The notes below the pieces were generated by a model. It saw nothing but the letters and a program-made list of their open reading frames with translations. It ran no database searches and was not told the DNA's origin. The position numbers and the translations under genes are program-made. DNA of 64,000 nt, from the NCBI GenBank assembly GCA_965203755.1, contig OZ241910.1:868001-932000 (forward strand). Reading direction: 5' to 3'. Shown here piece after piece: positions 59,982 to 64,000 of this stretch (position 1 is its first letter; the number at the start of each line of letters is the position of its first letter). This stretch comes from UBA6055 sp965203755. GTDB lineage: Bacteria; Chloroflexota; Anaerolineae; Aggregatilineales; Phototrophicaceae.

Positions 59982-61346
59982 ATGACGAATCCAGTACCTC
60001 AACCGCAGCTGCAAGTCCCGGCAAGCCACGAAGCCGAACGGGCGCTGCTGGGGGCCATCCTCCTGGAACCCAAGGCATTCCTGAACATTGCGTCGTTTCT
60101 GGAGGGGGATGATTTTCATCTCAAGCGCCATGAGTATATCTGGCAGGCGCTCAACCGCTTGCAGGCGCGCAATGAGGCTATTGATTACGTAACCTTATCG
60201 CGCGAACTGCAAGATATGAGCAAACTGGAAGAGGTCGGCGGCCCGGCTTATCTGACGAGTCTGGTCAATAATACCCCCTCGTCAGTTCATGCCGAAGTGT
60301 ATGGTCGTCTGGTCGAGCGGGCTTCCATCCGCCGCAAGATGCTGATGGCAACTGATGAGATCCGCAAGCTGGCGCTGGATGAAGAACTCCCGATTGACAA
60401 GGTGATCAGTGAATCTGAACAGACGCTTTTCTCTGTCAGCAGCAGTCAAATCAAGCGCGAATTTGTGCCGATATGGGATGCCGTCAGCGAATACTATGAC
60501 GAAATGGAAAAGCTGCTGGCCGCCGGGCAGGGCATGGTGGGCCTGCCGACCGGTTTTAAGGCTTTGGATGGCTTGCTGGGCGGGTTTCAAAAGTCTGACC
60601 TGATCGTATTCGCCGGTCGGCCCGGCATGGGCAAGACCAGCTGGCTCTTGACGGTGGCATTAAGCATCGCCCGACGAGGCGCGCGCGTCGCCCTGTTCAC
60701 GATGGAGATGGGGGTTGAGCAGATGGTGCAGCGTCTTATTTCGATGGAGACCGGCATCAAAATTCAGCAGCTGCGTACTGCCAGCATCTCGGCGCGCGAA
60801 CATACCCGCTTTACCGAAGCCATCGGCCGTCTCGCCAATCTGCCGCTGTTCATTGACGATACGCCGGCGGTTACGCCGGTTGAGATGCGTACCAAATGCC
60901 GCCGCTTGCAGCACGAATACGGGCTTGATGTGGTGATGGTGGATTATATGCAGCTGATGTCGGCCGGCAGGCCTTATGAAAACAACCGCGTGCAGGAAAT
61001 CAGCTATATCAGCCGCGCGCTCAAGGAACTGGCGCGCGAACTCAATGTGACCATGCTATCGACGTCGCAGCTTTCGCGCGCGGTTGAGCAGCGTCAGGAC
61101 AAACGGCCGCAGCTGTCCGACCTGCGTGAAAGCGGCAGCATCGAGCAGGACGCCGACGCGGTGATGTTTTTGTACCGCGATGAGGTCTACAACCCAGAAA
61201 CCACCGAATTTCCGAATCAGGCCGATGTGCTGCTGTCAAAGCATCGGCATGGACCCACCGGCGTCATCCAGCTTTACTTTGAAAAATCGATTACCAAGTT
61301 CATGGATGTCAGTATGCAGCGGGTTGACCTTAGCGATCTGGAATAA
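59982..61346 (+). CDS. dnaB: Replicative DNA helicase DnaB
   Basis: 454 residues (E. coli 471). N-terminal helical domain from HEAERALLGAILLEP (about 15), RecA-like motor with Walker A GRPGMGKTS (about 212), Walker B LDVVMVDYMQLM (about 317), and motif 4 QLSRAVEQRQDKRPQLSDL with the arginine finger region. ATG 59982 places the N-terminus as in other DnaB proteins; the frame is open earlier but without a ribosome site. Followed within 5 bp by a DnaD-like gene and then a loader. Confidence 0.96.
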   Translation: MTNPVPQPQLQVPASHEAERALLGAILLEPKAFLNIASFLEGDDFHLKRHEYIWQALNRLQARNEAIDYVTLSRELQDMSKLEEVGGPAYLTSLVNNTPSSVHAEVYGRLVERASIRRKMLMATDEIRKLALDEELPIDKVISESEQTLFSVSSSQIKREFVPIWDAVSEYYDEMEKLLAAGQGMVGLPTGFKALDGLLGGFQKSDLIVFAGRPGMGKTSWLLTVALSIARRGARVALFTMEMGVEQMVQRLISMETGIKIQQLRTASISAREHTRFTEAIGRLANLPLFIDDTPAVTPVEMRTKCRRLQHEYGLDVVMVDYMQLMSAGRPYENNRVQEISYISRALKELARELNVTMLSTSQLSRAVEQRQDKRPQLSDLRESGSIEQDADAVMFLYRDEVYNPETTEFPNQADVLLSKHRHGPTGVIQLYFEKSITKFMDVSMQRVDLSDLE

Positions 61347-61351
61347 ACAGC

Positions 61352-62071
61352 ATGACGGCAGCATTCAAGGGTTTTACCAGGGGCAAGGCGCAGAACACAG
61401 CGATACCGGCGCAGTTCTTCAGCGAACTGCTGCCCCAAATCGACGATGCCGCCGAACTCAAGGTGACGCTCTTTTGCATGTATGCCTTGCAGCAGAAAGA
61501 AGCGGGCTATCGTTACCTGCGTTATGATGAACTGCTTGCTGATGCGGACTTGATGAGCGGCCTTGGCATCCTCAACGGGTCGATTGACCCAGCCGAGATC
61601 CTTGATGCGGCTTTGGACCGGGCAAAGCGCCGCGGCACTCTGCTGACGGCGGCAGTCACCCTGAACCATCAGAAGCTGTGTTATTATGTCATCAACAGCG
61701 AGCGCGGCCGGGCATTCGTCGACCAGATAGAAGGCGGCGAGTGGATTCCTGTCAGCATCGATGAAATTGAAGTGCTGCCGGCGCGCCCGAATGTTTATGC
61801 GCTCTATGAAGAAAATATCGGCGCGCTGACCCCTATGATCGCCGATGCCATCAAAGACGCGCAGGAAAGCTATCCCGCCGGCTGGCTTGAAGATGCCATC
61901 CGAGTCGCGGTGGAACGCAATGTCCGCCATTGGCGGTATATTAGCAAAGTGCTGGATGGCTGGCAGCAGAAAGGACGAGGCTATGAAAAATCTTGGCGAC
62001 ATTCTGAACGACGCAAACCTGAACGGCACAAACAAATCACCGCCGGAGAATGGCAAGACTTCTTTGAATAG
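61352..62071 (+). CDS. DnaD-like replication protein
   Basis: 239 residues with a C-terminal DnaD domain (YEENIGALTPMIADAIKD ... PAGWLEDAIRVAVERN ... HWRYISKVLDGW, about 152-208), the DnaB_2/DnaD helical module that remodels DNA and helps helicase loading in Firmicutes. The N-terminal half has a winged-helix-like layout (FFSELLPQIDDAAELKVTLF). The last 89 bp overlap the loader gene in another frame. Context with DnaB and a loader makes an initiation/restart role likely. Confidence 0.85.
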   Translation: MTAAFKGFTRGKAQNTAIPAQFFSELLPQIDDAAELKVTLFCMYALQQKEAGYRYLRYDELLADADLMSGLGILNGSIDPAEILDAALDRAKRRGTLLTAAVTLNHQKLCYYVINSERGRAFVDQIEGGEWIPVSIDEIEVLPARPNVYALYEENIGALTPMIADAIKDAQESYPAGWLEDAIRVAVERNVRHWRYISKVLDGWQQKGRGYEKSWRHSERRKPERHKQITAGEWQDFFE

Positions 62072-63443
62072 CCGGCGGGATTACGGCGACGTGAATGAAG
62101 GAATCCAAATCCCAATAACAATCATCTGCCACGACCCGCAGAACCGCGATGCCCCCTGTCCGATTTGTGATGGCAAGGGAGTTATTATGTGGGATGTGCC
62201 GCTGGATGACCCGCGTTATGGCAAATTGCAGCGCTGCCCCAATCATCCGGTTGACACGGATACGGGCCTGCATGAACGTTTGCGGCGCCTTGGCAATCTG
62301 GAAGCCTACAAAGATAAGACCTTCGAGAATTTTCAGATCGATCCTTTTCACGGGCAATTAACCAAGGAAACCCAGGATGCTGTAAACTCTTTGAAAACCG
62401 CCTTGCAGCGGGCGGAAGATTTTGTGCGCGAACCGCGCGGCTGGCTTGTTTATGAAGGCGCTTATGGCTGTGGCAAAACCCATCTGGCGGTGGCCATCGC
62501 CAATGCCCGGCTGGAGCAGTTTGGCGACCGGGTCTTGTTTATGACTGCGCCCGACCTGCTCGATTTCCTGCGAACGACCTTTAATCCCAATGCCGAAGTC
62601 TCTTACAGCGAGGCGTTTGAGCAGATTTGCAATGCCCCGCTGCTGGCGCTGGATGACCTGGGCGTCGAGAATCCAAGCGGCTGGGCAAAGGAAAAACTGT
62701 TTCAGCTGCTTAATTATCGCCATGCCAAGGCGCTGCCGACGGTGATCACCACCAACACCCCACTTGATGAGCTCGACCCGCGCATCAGCAGCCGCATGAT
62801 GGAGGGGACTGTGGTCAAACACATCGAGATCAAAGCGCCCGATTATCGCAAGGGAATCATCCGTCATATTGATAAGCATCGGCATTTTTCCCTTCTCTAT
62901 CATCGTATGCGCTTCAACGCCTTCTCGACCGACAGCCCCCTGCCTGAAGAAGCTTCCAATCTGAGAAATGCGCTCGAATTTGCCCAAGCATGGGCGGCAG
63001 ATCCGGTGGGCTGGCTCTATATCGCCGGCGATTTCGGTTCGGGCAAAACCCATCTGGCGGCGGCGATTGCCAACGATTTGCATGACCGCGGGCAAGAAGC
63101 GCTGTTCATCACCGTGCCGAATTTTCTGGATTATTTGCACCGGAGCTTTAATCCAGAGTCGCGCGTTCGCTTCGACAAACGTTTTGAAAAAATTATGAAC
63201 GCGCCGATTCTGATTCTGGATGATCTGCGCTTGGCAAGCGCCACTGCATGGACAAAGGAAAAACTTTTTCAGATTATTGATTATCGCTATGTCGCCCGGC
63301 TGCCGACCGTCATCACCTCGTCAGAAATAGTAGACGATATAGATGAACGGTTTCAAACCCGTATGTTGGACCGCCGCCTCTGCTACGCGCTTAATATAGG
63401 GGTTCGCAGTTATGCCAAACGGTGGATAAAGAAAAAGCGATAA
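61983..63443 (+). CDS. DnaI/DnaC-type helicase loader with two AAA+ modules and a zinc-finger-like N-terminus
   Basis: 486 residues, about twice a normal loader. CPIC (59-62) plus a third cysteine (Cys85 in RCPN) suggest a zinc ribbon. AAA+ module 1: Walker A GAYGCGKT (159-166), Walker B LLALDD (220-225), sensor PTVITTN (252-258). Module 2: Walker A GDFGSGKT (349-356), Walker B LILDD (410-414), sensor PTVITSS (441-447). Both have LxxxF-N-P segments and KEKLFQ, indicating internal duplication. ATG 61983 has AAAGGACGAGG upstream, giving an 89-bp overlap with the DnaD-like gene. Predicted to load DnaB. Confidence 0.85.
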   Translation: MKNLGDILNDANLNGTNKSPPENGKTSLNSRRDYGDVNEGIQIPITIICHDPQNRDAPCPICDGKGVIMWDVPLDDPRYGKLQRCPNHPVDTDTGLHERLRRLGNLEAYKDKTFENFQIDPFHGQLTKETQDAVNSLKTALQRAEDFVREPRGWLVYEGAYGCGKTHLAVAIANARLEQFGDRVLFMTAPDLLDFLRTTFNPNAEVSYSEAFEQICNAPLLALDDLGVENPSGWAKEKLFQLLNYRHAKALPTVITTNTPLDELDPRISSRMMEGTVVKHIEIKAPDYRKGIIRHIDKHRHFSLLYHRMRFNAFSTDSPLPEEASNLRNALEFAQAWAADPVGWLYIAGDFGSGKTHLAAAIANDLHDRGQEALFITVPNFLDYLHRSFNPESRVRFDKRFEKIMNAPILILDDLRLASATAWTKEKLFQIIDYRYVARLPTVITSSEIVDDIDERFQTRMLDRRLCYALNIGVRSYAKRWIKKKR

Positions 63444-64000
63444 TGCTCCGCACCCGACTGCATATTACCCCTTATGAGCCGCGGCGCCGCAGCGACCTGC
63501 TCAACCTGTCCTATTACAGCCGTTGGACGCATCAGCATTTGGACTGGCACAAGATGAGTCGGTGGCTTGACGACGAAGCGGGGGCGGTCTTTCTGGCATG
63601 GCAGGGCGAACGGCTGGTGGGTTACATGGGTTTGTCGGCGGCGCTGAACGGCTCATCCTGGATTCGTCTGCTTGGCATCGAGGACGGGGCTGTCCCGGCG
63701 CCGATCATTCGGGAATTATGGCACAGCGCGCAGGCGCAGCGCCTTCGGCTGGGTGTTTCCACCGTGGCTGTTTTGCTGACGAACAGTTGGCTTTCGGCTT
63801 ATGTTCGCCAGCTTGGATTCGCCTGCCTGGACCGCATCATCACCCTGGGCCATATCGGGGCCGAGCTCCCCGCGCCGCCCATTTCGCCGGTCAAAGTGGC
63901 GCCGGCCGGCGCCGAAGACCTGCCCGCCATCGCTCGAATTGACCATCTGGCTTTTTATCCGCCCTGGCAGATGACGCAGTATGACCTGCGGCAGGCGTTT
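63443..64000 (+). CDS. GNAT family N-acetyltransferase (3' end outside window)
   Basis: ATG 63443 overlaps the loader stop (TAATG); the frame stays open to the window edge (186 codons). MLRTRLHITPYEPRRRSDLL begins a GNAT-like domain with VFLAWQGERLVGYMGLSAA (about 50) and VSTVAVLLTNSWLSAYVRQLGF (about 105-126), resembling the acetyl-CoA-binding part. A second, similar start (VKVAPAGAEDLPAIARID) at about 155 indicates a tandem-GNAT protein. Acceptor unknown; tight coupling to the replication operon is notable but not explained. Confidence 0.7.
   Translation, partial: MLRTRLHITPYEPRRRSDLLNLSYYSRWTHQHLDWHKMSRWLDDEAGAVFLAWQGERLVGYMGLSAALNGSSWIRLLGIEDGAVPAPIIRELWHSAQAQRLRLGVSTVAVLLTNSWLSAYVRQLGFACLDRIITLGHIGAELPAPPISPVKVAPAGAEDLPAIARIDHLAFYPPWQMTQYDLRQAF

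Overview
The window looks like chromosomal DNA of a free-living or host-associated bacterium, most likely a Chloroflexota (Anaerolineae-like) lineage. This is inferred from gene content: many sugar and peptide ABC transporters, a DUF151 nuclease, a dnaB-DnaD-helicase loader set, a divergent GroEL and a CopC/CopD fusion. It is not based on any marker gene. Base composition is moderately GC-rich apart from one clearly AT-richer restriction-modification gene (41.3-43.6 kb). I saw no rRNA, tRNA, CRISPR array or intact insertion sequence.

Layout. 1-4.1 kb (+): end of a ribose-type ABC transporter, an aminotransferase and an HpcH/HpaI aldolase. 4.2-15.6 kb (-): one long fructoside operon, read right to left as substrate-binding protein, two permeases, GH32, a GroEL-like chaperonin, an Asp-box propeller, a second GH32, a D-threonine-aldolase-like enzyme and an M19 dipeptidase. 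15.7-25.0 kb (-): a hydantoin/oxoproline-type operon (dipeptide-type binding protein and permeases, HyuA, Asp/Glu racemase, HyuB, M24 peptidase) behind a near-consensus promoter. 25.3-30.9 kb: OsmC, an orphan sugar-binding protein with deletion debris downstream, a radical-SAM DNA repair/modification gene under a promoter containing an SOS-box-like palindrome, an extended dTMP kinase, pterin dehydratase and an MBL hydrolase. 31-36.8 kb: relics (a truncated GH127, a gluconate-dehydrogenase subunit fragment, a beheaded binding-protein leader) around a secreted SH3 protein and a DppBCDF-type transporter.

37-47.9 kb (+): a tightly packed operon with a sulfatase-like enzyme, two Gfo/Idh/MocA dehydrogenases, a sulfotransferase, a sugar epimerase, L-rhamnose isomerase and a fused rhamnulose-1-phosphate aldolase/dehydrogenase. 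A single-chain restriction-modification protein is inserted in the middle. 47.9-50.9 kb is accessory: a coiled-coil repeat protein and two unrelated genes, each preceded by the same ~125-nt leader. The substitutions between the two copies preserve two hairpins, and this is the best candidate for something undescribed here. 51-58.5 kb: CopC-CopD-cytochrome fusion, glnS, nucleoside hydrolase, acyl-CoA dehydrogenase and EcsC. 58.5-64 kb: a lipoprotein, DUF151 nuclease, dnaB, a DnaD-like protein, a loader with two AAA+ modules and the start of a GNAT gene.

Recurring themes are carbohydrate and peptide scavenging, transporter loci in decay, and a replication-initiation operon with an unusual duplicated loader. 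Starts were moved from the longest open frame to the Shine-Dalgarno-supported codon wherever the sequence allowed.
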